A DNA stretch of 64,000 nucleotides, from contig CBDDJL010000002.1 of the NCBI GenBank assembly GCA_965229715.1, positions 620,001 through 684,000 of the forward strand. The letters are read 5' to 3'. Each line of letters opens with the position of its first letter. Within the stretch, counting starts at the first letter, position 1. Below, piece by piece: positions 55,085-64,000 of the stretch. Source of the DNA: JAVJST01 sp965229715 (GTDB lineage Bacteria > Pseudomonadota > Alphaproteobacteria > Rhodospirillales > Casp-alpha2). A program made the translations under genes and the position numbers. Below the pieces are notes generated by a model. The model was not told the origin of the DNA and searched no databases. It saw nothing but the letters and a program-made list of their open reading frames with translations.

Positions 55085-56935
55085 GTGGAAAACAGATCCA
55101 TGGTGCGAACTGAGGCAACCCAATCCGCGCTTACTCAGGCACAGGGACTCGTCCAGCAGGGGCGTTTCGAGGATGCCCTCACAACCATCGATTCCAAATT
55201 GGAAGAAAACGACGCCCCGCAACCAATGTTGTGGATCGCCGCCATTTGCCACATGCAGATCCGGTCGTTCGACAGAGCGTTGTCGATATTGGAACGCATG
55301 CTCGAACGAGACCCGAATGCGGCGCAGATCCTCAATTTTAAAGGTGTAGCGCTGGCGGAATTGTATCGCCGTGACGAGGCTCAAGCTGCACTGGAGGCGG
55401 CCCACGGATTGAAACCGGACGATCCTGACATCACAGAGAATCTGGGAGTCATGTATGGCGAGAATGGCTATGTAAACGAATGTTTTCATACACTCTTGTC
55501 GTTGACCCATGTTCGCCACCTCAAGAAGAAGAGTATCCTCCATTTAATTCAGTGTGCGTTACTGATCGGGGAGCAACAGATCGCCGCCGATGCCGCGGCG
55601 TTGCTCAAGGGCGTCAAGGACGACCCCAAGGTCGACTATCTGTTGAACCGGCTTGCCCAGAACACAGGGAACATCGACGATGCCCAGAACATACTCGATG
55701 ATATGCTGACGAAGTTCCCAGGCAATGCCGACGCTTTGTCCGACAAGGGCATCTTGGCAATGTCGGCTGGCCGCCAAGATGAAGCCAAACGCTACTTCAA
55801 TGCATCGATCGAGACAGAACCGGGGCATACGACATCGCATTTTCTGCTCGCCCATATGGGCGGTAGTGGGGAGAAGGAACTTTCAGAAGAGACAATTGCG
55901 GATCGTGAACGCCGTCTCGAACTGATCAAGAGTGCGCTTGAAGACCCGACCCTGAAACATTTCGACAAGATCGAACTGAACTTCGCTGCGGGCAAGCTTC
56001 TCGATTCTCTGAAACAGTACGATGCGTGTTTCCCATATTATGTGGAAGGCAACGCGCTGCTATCGGCACGAACGTCGTTTCACATCGAAGAAACACAAAC
56101 AATGTTCGACGACATCAAGCGCACGTTCGACGCTTCATTTTTTCGCAATGTTTGGCCCCGTCTTACGATAGGCCGCAAGACGCGCGGTGAACGGATGATT
56201 TATGTCGTTGGCATGGCGCGATCGGGAACGACGTTGACCGAACAGATTCTTGGGCGGCACCCGATGATAGATCCTGGCGGAGAGACGACAGATGTCATTC
56301 GCCTTGGTCGCCTGCTCGGCGATCGACACGGTTATTCAACGACATATCTTGAATTTCTCGATAAGATGGACGCATCTGCAATCGATGCGGTAGCGGAAGA
56401 ATACGTGAGCGGAATCGAGAAACGTATCGGTGCCGATGGGTATCGTACGGACAAGGATCTCCGAAACTTCGTCCATGTGGCGCTCGTAAAGACTCTGTTT
56501 CCCGATGCAAAAATAATCCATGTTCGGCGCAATCCGATCGATACGTGCGTTTCGTGTTTCTTTCAGTTTTTCAAGATCTACAAGCACCAGTATTCCACAA
56601 ACCTGGGGGACCTGGGCGCCTACTACCGATTCTATGATGAACTGATGTCACATTGGAACGAGACCGTACCAGACGACATCCTGACGATACGATACGAGGA
56701 GTTGGTCGCCGATCAACAGGCCGTAACGGCCCGCATGCTGGAGCATTGCGGTCTCCCATGGGATGACGCATGTTTGGAAGCGCAAGATAGCGGCAGCGTC
56801 AGAACGGCCAGTGTGTGGCAGGTTCGGCAGAAACTCTATACCGACTCTCAGGAACGCTGGCGCCGTTACGAAAAGCATCTCGGTCCGTTGATCGACGCGC
56901 TGGGCGATTTGGCTCAGACGTCGCCGGCCGATTGA
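55085..56935 (+). CDS. TPR-sulfotransferase fusion
   Basis: A 616-residue protein: TPR repeats (about 10-345), then a sulfotransferase domain with the loop YVVGMARSGTTLTEQILGRHP (373-393; the usual Pro is Ala) and the 3'-phosphate motif IIHVRRNPIDTCVSC (477-491). The GTG at 55085 lies two bases after the previous stop; ATG 55100 is an alternative. The gene is visibly richer in A and T than the housekeeping genes of the window. Confidence 0.87.
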   Translation: MENRSMVRTEATQSALTQAQGLVQQGRFEDALTTIDSKLEENDAPQPMLWIAAICHMQIRSFDRALSILERMLERDPNAAQILNFKGVALAELYRRDEAQAALEAAHGLKPDDPDITENLGVMYGENGYVNECFHTLLSLTHVRHLKKKSILHLIQCALLIGEQQIAADAAALLKGVKDDPKVDYLLNRLAQNTGNIDDAQNILDDMLTKFPGNADALSDKGILAMSAGRQDEAKRYFNASIETEPGHTTSHFLLAHMGGSGEKELSEETIADRERRLELIKSALEDPTLKHFDKIELNFAAGKLLDSLKQYDACFPYYVEGNALLSARTSFHIEETQTMFDDIKRTFDASFFRNVWPRLTIGRKTRGERMIYVVGMARSGTTLTEQILGRHPMIDPGGETTDVIRLGRLLGDRHGYSTTYLEFLDKMDASAIDAVAEEYVSGIEKRIGADGYRTDKDLRNFVHVALVKTLFPDAKIIHVRRNPIDTCVSCFFQFFKIYKHQYSTNLGDLGAYYRFYDELMSHWNETVPDDILTIRYEELVADQQAVTARMLEHCGLPWDDACLEAQDSGSVRTASVWQVRQKLYTDSQERWRRYEKHLGPLIDALGDLAQTSPAD

Positions 56936-56960
56936 CCTGCATCCCGATATCGGAAGTGCG

Positions 56961-58568
56961 ATGAACCGCAAGGAACGCCGCCGACAGCAGAAACAGGCAA
57001 AACAAACGCCTCCGGGTTCGAGCGCCGGCCGAACACGGGTGTCTGCGTCCGGTGGCGTGTCGCAGTTTCTTATGAGACAGGCGGGAGTCGGCTCCGCTCC
57101 GGGCGAGCAGCAGCGGCTTACCGATCGCGATGCCGACGCCCTCCTGATCGAGGGGGAAAAGTATCATCGTGGTGGCGATCTGGCGCAGGCGCTGGCCCTG
57201 TATCGTCAGGTGCTGGGTGCACATCCCGATCATTCCCGGGCTCTTACCCTGACGGGGTTGCTCGCGCACCAGCGCGGCGATTTCGGACCGGCGCGCCAGA
57301 TGCTCGAGCGGTCGCTTGAGATCGACCCAAGTGACGCCGTCGCGCACAATGCCTACGGCAACACCCTGCGTCGATTGAACGAACCCGAAAAGGCGATTGA
57401 ACATTTCAAGCGAGCGCTGGACCTTGATCCGGGATTTTCGCCGGCGTCGAACAATATCGGACTGACGTATCGCCAGCAGGGCGACCTGAAGCAAGCTGCC
57501 GAATGGTTCCGCAAGGCGCTTAAGGCCAACCCGGAAATGGCTGAAACGTGGAGCGGATTGGCGCGAACGGGGCGAATGACGCTCGATCAAGAGGAGGCTG
57601 ATGCTGCCGAACGCGTGCTGACTTCGCCGCGCCTTGATGGAAGCGACAAGCGTCACATTCGATATGCGCTCGGCAAGCATTACGATGAAAAGGGCGACTT
57701 TGACAAAGCGATGGGGCATTTCGTTGCGGCCAATCAGCTTCGTGAGGCGGAAATCGATACCGAGCGTCCCACGCACCTCATGAAAAAGATGGTGGGATCG
57801 GTTCCGCAAGCATCAGCGGCCCCAGATTCGAACGATCCCGTGCCAGTTTTTATCTTCGGCATGCCGCGCTCGGGGACCACGCTGGTCGAGCAAATTCTTG
57901 CTACGCATCCCGATGTTGCGGCTGGCGGCGAGATCAATGTGATCGAAAAGGCGGTTGTCGAGGCATTTCCGACATTGCCCGAGTGTGATGAGACCTCATT
58001 CAAGGGCGTAGCCGGTCTCGACCATACGGCGCTTTCCGATATCCGAAACACCTTCTTCAAGTTCTTCTCCGGCTTTGCTAAGGGCAAGTCGCACGTAACG
58101 GACAAGTCGCCGTTCAATTTCCTTTATCTCGGGATTATTTCCCGCGCATTTCCCGACGCCCGATTGATTCATTGCGTGCGCGATCCGTTGGACACATGCC
58201 TTTCCATCTTTTTCACGGATTTCGACAGGTTACTCGGTATCACCACCGATCTCGGCGCTATCGGGCATTACTACGCCGGTTATCGCGACATGATGGGAAC
58301 TTGGCCGTCGGTCCTCGATTTGCCCGTCCATGAACTGGCTTATGAAGCCCTACTCGATGATCAGGAAGCCGTCACACGCGAATTGCTGAAGGCGGCGGGG
58401 CTTTCCTGGAACGATGCCTGCCTGCGATTTTTCGAGAATAAACGTCTGGTTTCAACACCGAGCGACTGGCAGGTGCGTCAACCGCTCTACGCCGACTCCC
58501 GAGGACGTGCGGAGAACTACGCGGCGCATCTCAAGCCGTTGAAACAGGCGCTCGGGATGACAGGCTGA
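56961..58568 (+). CDS. TPR-sulfotransferase fusion
   Basis: A 535-residue protein with a very basic N-terminus (MNRKERRRQQKQAK), TPR repeats (about 60-260) and a sulfotransferase domain. The 5' loop is FIFGMPRSGTTLVEQILATHP (297-317), TDKSPFNFLYLG (380-391) is the tyrosylprotein-sulfotransferase-like block, and LIHCVRDPLDTCLS is the 3' motif (402-415). It starts 25 bases after the previous gene. Confidence 0.88.
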   Translation: MNRKERRRQQKQAKQTPPGSSAGRTRVSASGGVSQFLMRQAGVGSAPGEQQRLTDRDADALLIEGEKYHRGGDLAQALALYRQVLGAHPDHSRALTLTGLLAHQRGDFGPARQMLERSLEIDPSDAVAHNAYGNTLRRLNEPEKAIEHFKRALDLDPGFSPASNNIGLTYRQQGDLKQAAEWFRKALKANPEMAETWSGLARTGRMTLDQEEADAAERVLTSPRLDGSDKRHIRYALGKHYDEKGDFDKAMGHFVAANQLREAEIDTERPTHLMKKMVGSVPQASAAPDSNDPVPVFIFGMPRSGTTLVEQILATHPDVAAGGEINVIEKAVVEAFPTLPECDETSFKGVAGLDHTALSDIRNTFFKFFSGFAKGKSHVTDKSPFNFLYLGIISRAFPDARLIHCVRDPLDTCLSIFFTDFDRLLGITTDLGAIGHYYAGYRDMMGTWPSVLDLPVHELAYEALLDDQEAVTRELLKAAGLSWNDACLRFFENKRLVSTPSDWQVRQPLYADSRGRAENYAAHLKPLKQALGMTG

Positions 58569-58572
58569 CGCA

Positions 58573-60378
58573 ATGGCGGTAGATGATGAAACCATAGCCG
58601 ACGTTCGGCGGGCGATTGCCGCGGGCGATCTCGATGTGGCGGTTGAAATCGTCGAGCCGGTGTTGGCGGCCTTTCCCGACGACCCCAGAGCTAACTTTCT
58701 TCGCGGCGTCATTCATCATCGATGTGGTGAAGCCGAACAGGCGCTGTCTCTTGCTCGAAAGGCGGCTACGGCACATCCGCTGCCCGGCTACTGCCATAAT
58801 CTGGCGGGCCTCGCGCTTCTCGAGATGGAGTGCAAGGACGAAGCTGTCGAGGCCTTTCAGCGGGCTCGGGAAGCCGACCCGGAAAATGCCGAGTTTGAGG
58901 CGAGTCTGGGGCGTGCCTTGCGATATGCAGGCCGCCACGCGGAGGCCGATCCGCTGCTCGATAGCGCAGCGCTGAAGAGTAGTAATATAGCTGCTTTGGT
59001 GGACCTCGGCGACTCGTTGCTGGAGCGACACAAGGTGAACGAGGCTGAGCGTTGTTTCGATGCAGTGTTGCAACGCGATCCCACGACCGTCGCAGCGTTG
59101 ATTGGGCGAATACGCACGCGGTTTGCAAGGCAACCGGCTAACGGTGCAGAAAGCGAATGGCAACGGGCCATAAAACAGAATCCGGATGAACCTGATCTGT
59201 ACGTCTATTATGCGCAGTATCTCGCCTCTGTCGGCCGACTGTCAGAGGCGACCTCTCAACTGGCTCGAGCGCTCGCTCTGTCGCCGGCACATGGCATGGC
59301 TCACTTCCACCTGGCACATCTCGCCGGTGAGCATGATGAGCGGATGGCGGCGAACGCGCCGTCGCTATCCGACCAAGGTCACCTGATCGAGGATGCCCTG
59401 CAAAAGAGGGGCGGACGATATGATGACCGAACCATGCTGCTCTTCGCAGCAGGGCGTCTGAAAGATCGAGTTGGAGAGTACGATAAGGCCTTTGAACATT
59501 ACGCCGAGGCCAACCGACGGCACGCTGTGCATCAGATGTTCGACCCGGCGATTTACAACGATACCGTCGACAGGCTGATGCAGCATGTCGACGCAGCGAC
59601 GATTGCGCGACTCTCCGATGCGCGCCGCCGGTCCGGCGTGTCGCTTGGAGAGAATCTCATTTTCATCGTCGGTATGCCACGGTCCGGGACCACGTTGATG
59701 GAACAAATCGTGGCAAGCCATCCCGATGTGATTGCCGGTGGCGAGCGGCCGGATCTCGACCGTTTAGCGGGCGAGCTCCATCAGCGTTGCGGCGTGGCCC
59801 AACCGTTTCCCGAGGCGCTCGCGGAAATTGATGGGGTCGCGCTGACGACCCTGTCGAGCGACTACCTCTCATCTCTGGGGGGGCTTTTCCGACCGGAGCA
59901 ACGGCTAACCGATAAGACACCCCGCAATTTCCTGCTTGTTGGCCTGATTGCAGTTATGTTTCCCGAAGCACGTATCATTCACATGAACCGTGATCCGCGG
60001 GATACGTGCCTTTCTTGCTATCAACAGATGTTTGCGCGCGGATCGGTTGTCTATTCCTATGACGTCAATTGGCTGGGGCCTGTCTGGTGCGCCTATGATC
60101 GGATCATGCAGCATTGGTCGAGTGTCTTGCCTGTACCGGTTCTTGATGTCTCATACGAAGAACTCGCACGCCACCCCGAGACTGAAACGCGTCGAATTGC
60201 AGCGTATTGCGGGCTCGAATGGTCAGAGGACTGGTTGATGGGTACGGGCGCCCAGGGCCGAGTTGCAACAGCGAGCGTTGCGCAGGTGAGGGCGCCGCTG
60301 AACGATCAATCCGTTGGACGATGGCGCCGCTATGAGAAGCATTTAGGTCCCTTGTTGGCGGCCTTGCAGCCGTTATGA
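58573..60378 (+). CDS. TPR-sulfotransferase fusion
   Basis: A 601-residue protein, TPR repeats at about 5-320 and a sulfotransferase domain. It has the loop FIVGMPRSGTTLMEQIVASHP (364-384), the TDKTPRNFLLVG block (446-457) and the 3' motif IIHMNRDPRDTCLSC (468-482). Of the set it looks closest to tyrosylprotein or heparan-type sulfotransferases. It starts four bases after the previous gene and is the last of the run. Confidence 0.88.
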   Translation: MAVDDETIADVRRAIAAGDLDVAVEIVEPVLAAFPDDPRANFLRGVIHHRCGEAEQALSLARKAATAHPLPGYCHNLAGLALLEMECKDEAVEAFQRAREADPENAEFEASLGRALRYAGRHAEADPLLDSAALKSSNIAALVDLGDSLLERHKVNEAERCFDAVLQRDPTTVAALIGRIRTRFARQPANGAESEWQRAIKQNPDEPDLYVYYAQYLASVGRLSEATSQLARALALSPAHGMAHFHLAHLAGEHDERMAANAPSLSDQGHLIEDALQKRGGRYDDRTMLLFAAGRLKDRVGEYDKAFEHYAEANRRHAVHQMFDPAIYNDTVDRLMQHVDAATIARLSDARRRSGVSLGENLIFIVGMPRSGTTLMEQIVASHPDVIAGGERPDLDRLAGELHQRCGVAQPFPEALAEIDGVALTTLSSDYLSSLGGLFRPEQRLTDKTPRNFLLVGLIAVMFPEARIIHMNRDPRDTCLSCYQQMFARGSVVYSYDVNWLGPVWCAYDRIMQHWSSVLPVPVLDVSYEELARHPETETRRIAAYCGLEWSEDWLMGTGAQGRVATASVAQVRAPLNDQSVGRWRRYEKHLGPLLAALQPL

Positions 60379-60432
60379 TATGACACGGGGTCCGGCGAGC
60401 GCCCGGATTTAGCTGACAGGAATGGGCAGTAT

Positions 60433-60972
60433 ATGAACCGACGAATCAGAGCTCTAGTGGCAACAATCCTTTTGGCTCTCGGTGTTGCCGCATGCGGTGG
60501 TGCGAGCGAGGATGACGAAGTTCCGGTAACCGGCAAGGAAGCACGTGGGACCGAGACAGGCAGTATCTTCGGTGAAGGCGGAATACTTGGGGTGTTCTCT
60601 GACGAGAATACCGCTCCCGGAAGCCGGGGAGGTGGCGGTGCCGGCCTCGGTGTGAATACGTTCTTGTGGCGCGCCTCGCTCGATACGATCTCGTTTATGC
60701 CGGTGGCGTCGGCCGATCCTTTTGGCGGTGTAATCGTTACGGATTGGTTCGCGGCGGTCGATTCGCCAGGCGAGCGGTTCAAGTTGAACGTCTATATTCT
60801 GGGAACCGAGTTACGTGCGGATGGTGTCGTGGTTCGTGTCTTTCGGCAGATCCGGGATGGGAACGAGTGGCGCGATGCGGTCGTACCCGAAGGGACGGGA
60901 ACGAAAATCGAGGACGCAATCCTGACCAAGGCCCGGACCATGCGGAATCAAACCTTGTTGACCAAGGATTAG
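60433..60972 (+). CDS. DUF3576 lipoprotein
   Basis: A 179-residue predicted lipoprotein with the lipobox GVAAC (Cys21). The NTFLWRASLDTISFMPVASADPFGGVIVTDW region (about 75-105) is characteristic of DUF3576, an alphaproteobacterial family of unknown function usually near leuS. Here it follows the sulfotransferase run. A 5-bp weak hairpin lies in the gap before it. Confidence 0.88.
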   Translation: MNRRIRALVATILLALGVAACGGASEDDEVPVTGKEARGTETGSIFGEGGILGVFSDENTAPGSRGGGGAGLGVNTFLWRASLDTISFMPVASADPFGGVIVTDWFAAVDSPGERFKLNVYILGTELRADGVVVRVFRQIRDGNEWRDAVVPEGTGTKIEDAILTKARTMRNQTLLTKD

Positions 60973-61393
60973 ATTGATCGCGGCGTTGTGCTCCGCAATC
61001 GATGTTCGCAGGAATGCCGGTGGGCGGTTACTGATCAAATACAGCGGTACGCTGATCGACGAACATTGCGGCCGCAACATTCAGGGTGCTCTTCTTGAGC
61101 AGTCCGACAGCGATGCGTCGCGGTACTGCCGGATCTGGGAGATTTACCGGCATTGCATCGGTGATCGTACGGTCTGCTTTCGCCGCACGGTTTTGAACTA
61201 CCACCACCGGATCAGAGCTCGCTTAAAGGCTGCAGGAGCTGTTGCTGGTGCCGTGAGTCAACAACGGCGGGGGGTTCGTCGACTTCGTGGTGGGTACTGG
61301 CATCTTCAAGGAAGATCCGTTGCCGGTAAGAAGGATAACAAGCTTCCCTACTTGGGGCTTGCTATCTGAGCAGGGTATGACTCGCCGCGGTTT
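60973..61393. other. gap with possible degenerate coding sequence
   Basis: This 421-base gap has no convincing gene. One frame is open from 60974 to 61369 (131 codons from TTG, no ribosome site, many Arg, Cys and His), and a second frame near 61255-61390 reads VNNGGGFVDFVVGTGIF after a stop. Coding-like fragments in two frames could mark a decayed gene, but no family is recognised. Confidence 0.4.
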
Positions 61394-63214
61394 TTATTCG
61401 ACCGTTACGCTTTTCGCCAGATTTCGCGGTTGATCGACGTCTGTACCGCGAATGACCGCGACGTGATAAGCAAGTAGCTGAACCGGAATCGCGTGCAGGA
61501 TGGGTGCCACGAACGGGTCGACCGGCGGTAGGGCGATAGTCGCTGCCGCGAGCTCGCTCAACCGCTCTGCACCCTTATCGTCGGTGAAGAACACCACGCG
61601 GCCGCCCCGCGCCACGACTTCTTGCAGATTGGATGCGGTTTTCTCGAACAACGGGTCGGACGGCGCGATAACGATGACCGGAACCCTGTCGTCGATCAAC
61701 GCGATCGGGCCGTGTTTCATCTCGCCAGCGGCATAACCTTCCGCGTGAATATAGGAGATTTCCTTGAGTTTTAACGCACCTTCAAGTGCGATGGGATAGC
61801 TCGTGCCACGGCCGAGGTATAGAACATCCCGGGCTTCGGCGACATCGGCGGCGATCGCCTGAATGCTTTCGTCATGGTTCAGCACCTCGGCAACGCGCGC
61901 CGGAACCTCCGTCAACGCGCCCATTAGCCGCGCCTCGCCGTCGGCATCGAGCGTCCCCCGTTCGCGCGCCAGGGCGATGGTCAGACAGGCCAAGACGGTT
62001 AGCTGGGTCGTAAATGCTTTCGTCGATGCGACGCCGATTTCCGGCCCGGCGTATGTCTGCCAAACCGAGTCGGATTCCCGCGCTATCGTGCTTTCCGGCA
62101 CGTTGACGACAGAAACGATGCGCTGTCCCTGGGCCTTTGCATATCGCAACGACGCGAGCGTATCCATGGTTTCCCCGGATTGGGAAATGAACAGAGCAAC
62201 ACCGTTTTCTGGCATGTCGGCGGCGCGATATCTGAATTCGGAGGCGACATCGATCTCGACGGGAACCCGCGCGATTGTCTCGATCCAATACTTGGCGACC
62301 ATGCCGGCAAGGTAGGCCGTGCCACAGGCGATGATCGTGACACGGCTAACATTTGTGGCATCGAATGCGAGCGGCAACGTTACCTGCCGCGTGCCAGGGT
62401 TTACGAACGAGTTGAGCGTATCGCCGATAACCTGCGGCTGTTCGAAAATCTCCTTGAGCATGAAATGACGGTAACCTGCCTTGCCGACAGCGGCGCCTGA
62501 CAGGCTGGATTGATGTATCTTTCGGTCGACTTCGTTATCTGCGGAGTCGTAAATCGTCGCGCCGGTCGGCGTGACGACGGCCCAGTCGCCGTCCTCAAGG
62601 TACTGAATGCGATTGGTCAGGTGAGCGAGCGCCATGGCGTCGGAGCCAAGATACATCTCTCCATCACCGTATCCGATGGCCAGAGGGCTACCCTGGCGCG
62701 CGGCGATCATAAGATCGTGGTAGCCGGCAAACACGATGCCAAGGGCGAACGCGCCTTCCAATTCTTTTAATGCCTTGCCAGCCGCTGTGATCGGTTCGAG
62801 GCCGTCTTCCATATGCGCGTCGATCAGATGCGCAACGACCTCCGTGTCCGTATCCGACGCAAGATTATGACCGCGTTCGACGACACGGGCCTTGATGGAC
62901 TGATAATTCTCGATGATGCCGTTGTGGACGAGGGCGACCTTTGCTGTGGCATGCGGATGCGCGTTACTCTCGTTGGGCACGCCATGGGTCGCCCATCGAG
63001 TATGGCCGATGCCAGTCGTGCCGCCGAGCGGTTCGGAATCGAGACGTGTGGCCAAGTTTCCTAGTTTGCCCTCGGCCCGCCGACGATCGATCGATCCGTT
63101 GACCAGGGTCGCGATACCGGCCGAGTCGTATCCGCGGTACTCAAGACGTTTCAGTCCTTCAAGCAGGAGAGGCGAGACGTCGCGGGTGCCGATAATGCCG
63201 ATAATGCCGCACAT
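61394..63214 (-). CDS. glmS: glutamine-fructose-6-phosphate aminotransferase
   Basis: A 606-residue GlmS making glucosamine-6-phosphate for peptidoglycan and lipid A. The catalytic Cys follows the initiator Met (MCGIIGI), so ATG 63214 must be the start although the frame is open 24 codons earlier. The N-terminal glutaminase (RLEYRGYDSAG) and two SIS sugar-isomerase domains (SQSGET; C-terminal LAKSVTVE) are complete. It lies seven bases downstream of glmU. No glmS ribozyme or sRNA site was recognised. Confidence 0.97.
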   Translation of the reverse strand: MCGIIGIIGTRDVSPLLLEGLKRLEYRGYDSAGIATLVNGSIDRRRAEGKLGNLATRLDSEPLGGTTGIGHTRWATHGVPNESNAHPHATAKVALVHNGIIENYQSIKARVVERGHNLASDTDTEVVAHLIDAHMEDGLEPITAAGKALKELEGAFALGIVFAGYHDLMIAARQGSPLAIGYGDGEMYLGSDAMALAHLTNRIQYLEDGDWAVVTPTGATIYDSADNEVDRKIHQSSLSGAAVGKAGYRHFMLKEIFEQPQVIGDTLNSFVNPGTRQVTLPLAFDATNVSRVTIIACGTAYLAGMVAKYWIETIARVPVEIDVASEFRYRAADMPENGVALFISQSGETMDTLASLRYAKAQGQRIVSVVNVPESTIARESDSVWQTYAGPEIGVASTKAFTTQLTVLACLTIALARERGTLDADGEARLMGALTEVPARVAEVLNHDESIQAIAADVAEARDVLYLGRGTSYPIALEGALKLKEISYIHAEGYAAGEMKHGPIALIDDRVPVIVIAPSDPLFEKTASNLQEVVARGGRVVFFTDDKGAERLSELAAATIALPPVDPFVAPILHAIPVQLLAYHVAVIRGTDVDQPRNLAKSVTVE

Positions 63215-63221
63215 GATAAAT

Positions 63222-64000
63222 CTAGCCTTTCCGCTTTCGCTCTCGAATTCTCTTTGCCCCGTCGGCAAGGTTCTTTTGCTCTGCACGGGTTACGGCAAGA
63301 TCGCCATCCGGGACATCGCGCGTAATCGTGCTGCCCGCACCGACGATGGCGCCAGCGCCGACACGAACGGGTGCGACGAGGGCAGTGTTTGAACCGATGA
63401 AAGCGCTAGCGCCGATCTCGGTCCGGTGCTTGTTGATGCCGTCGTAATTGCACGTGATGGTGCCGGCGCCGATGTTAGCGTTTTCGCCGACACCGGCGTC
63501 GCCAACATATGTCAGGTGGGCGGCCTTGGCGCCGGTCGAAAATGCTGCATTCTTCATTTCAACGAAGTTACCGATGCGACAGTTTTCACCGATGTCGGTG
63601 CCGCCCCGGAGGCGCGCGAACGGGCCAACGGAGGTGTGCGGTCCGATAACGGTATTTTCGATATGGCAAAACGCCCGGATTTTTACACCGTCACCGATAT
63701 GTACATTGGGGCCGATGAACACATTAGGTTCGATAACCACGTCGCGTCCAAGGTTTGTATCCGCGCTCAGAAACACGGTATCCGGATCGATCATCGTGAC
63801 GCCATTCGCCATTGCGCGTGCGCGTAAACGTTGCTGCATGACGGCTTCGGCCGCCGCAAGATCCTCGCGCGAATCGACGCCGATAACCTCGCTGCTGTCA
63901 GCTTCGATGACGGCGCAAACGTCACCGTCGTCGCGGGCGAGGCCGACGATATCGGTAAGATAATACTCGCCCTTCGCGTTATCGTTATCGAGCCGGTCGA
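63222..64000 (-). CDS. glmU: bifunctional GlmU, C-terminal part (start outside window)
   Basis: The last 258 codons of GlmU, which makes UDP-GlcNAc. The frame is open through the right edge of the window and reads NDNAKGEYYLTDIV, the end of the uridyltransferase domain. A left-handed beta-helix acetyltransferase domain follows (GPFARLRGG, GNFVEMKNA, NYDGINKH). The ATG at 63839 is internal. glmU and glmS form an operon here. Confidence 0.96.
   Translation of the reverse strand, partial: DRLDNDNAKGEYYLTDIVGLARDDGDVCAVIEADSSEVIGVDSREDLAAAEAVMQQRLRARAMANGVTMIDPDTVFLSADTNLGRDVVIEPNVFIGPNVHIGDGVKIRAFCHIENTVIGPHTSVGPFARLRGGTDIGENCRIGNFVEMKNAAFSTGAKAAHLTYVGDAGVGENANIGAGTITCNYDGINKHRTEIGASAFIGSNTALVAPVRVGAGAIVGAGSTITRDVPDGDLAVTRAEQKNLADGAKRIRERKRKG

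Noticed and set aside
60974..61369. 131-codon frame starting with TTG
   Set aside because: No ribosome site, odd composition and no recognisable family; kept only as part of a possibly decayed gap.

Overview
The window is 64 kb of GC-rich chromosomal DNA from a Gram-negative alphaproteobacterium, probably a Rhodospirillales-like marine or environmental lineage. The evidence is the lipid A/Kdo gene set, the lspA-DUF3035-M16-M16 order, a Coq7 gene for ubiquinone, class II DAHP synthase, DUF1244 and DUF3576 proteins and a class III adenylate cyclase. Lineage is inferred from gene content, not from a marker-gene search. I saw no insertion sequence, prophage, CRISPR array or rRNA operon. One tRNA (Leu, anticodon CAA) is present.

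Layout. 1-5.6 kb: a tightly overlapping lipid A operon (MsbA-type ABC exporter cut by the window edge, DUF374 acyltransferase, waaA, lpxK, LpxL-type acyltransferase). 5.7-12.1 kb: a 56-residue exported protein, M23 peptidase, xseA, purD, an unusual M24 hydrolase, a PilZ protein and ribF. 12.4-19.1 kb: ileS, lspA, DUF3035 lipoprotein and an active/inactive pair of M16 peptidases. 19.2-26.5 kb: pgi, mutL, a small sulfotransferase-like protein, rsmD, an RluB/RsuA-type pseudouridine synthase, tadA, three small hypothetical genes and tRNA-Leu. 26.6-41.9 kb: YqaA/DedA-dsbB-coq7, trmJ-like, cimA with a structured leader, a GGDEF/EAL signalling protein, an MFS carrier, cysS, gltX, an unknown proline-rich protein, a nicotinate phosphoribosyltransferase and DAHP synthase. 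42.3-50.4 kb: a HisA paralogue with altered catalytic residues, a TPR-sulfotransferase with an SDR and a CBS protein, glutathione reductase, adenylate cyclase and succinate-semialdehyde dehydrogenase. 50.6-61 kb: membrane-anchored cytochrome c, five sulfotransferases (four fused to TPR arrays) flanking a very strongly codon-biased porin, and a DUF3576 lipoprotein. 61.4-64 kb: glmS and the 3' part of glmU, which feed UDP-GlcNAc into peptidoglycan and lipid A.

The region most likely to hold something undescribed is the 51-60.4 kb sulfotransferase/porin locus, together with two more sulfotransferase-like genes at 43.1 and 22.7 kb. All four fused proteins there, and the one at 43.1 kb, keep PAPS-binding motifs of the tyrosylprotein/heparan sulfotransferase type behind N-terminal TPR repeats. 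This suggests recognition of protein or glycan acceptors and a sulfated surface product. Secondary leads are a leader with a small upstream ORF and competing hairpins before cimA, a palindrome-dense intergenic region between aroG and the HisA paralogue, and an M24 hydrolase that has lost the usual metal ligands.
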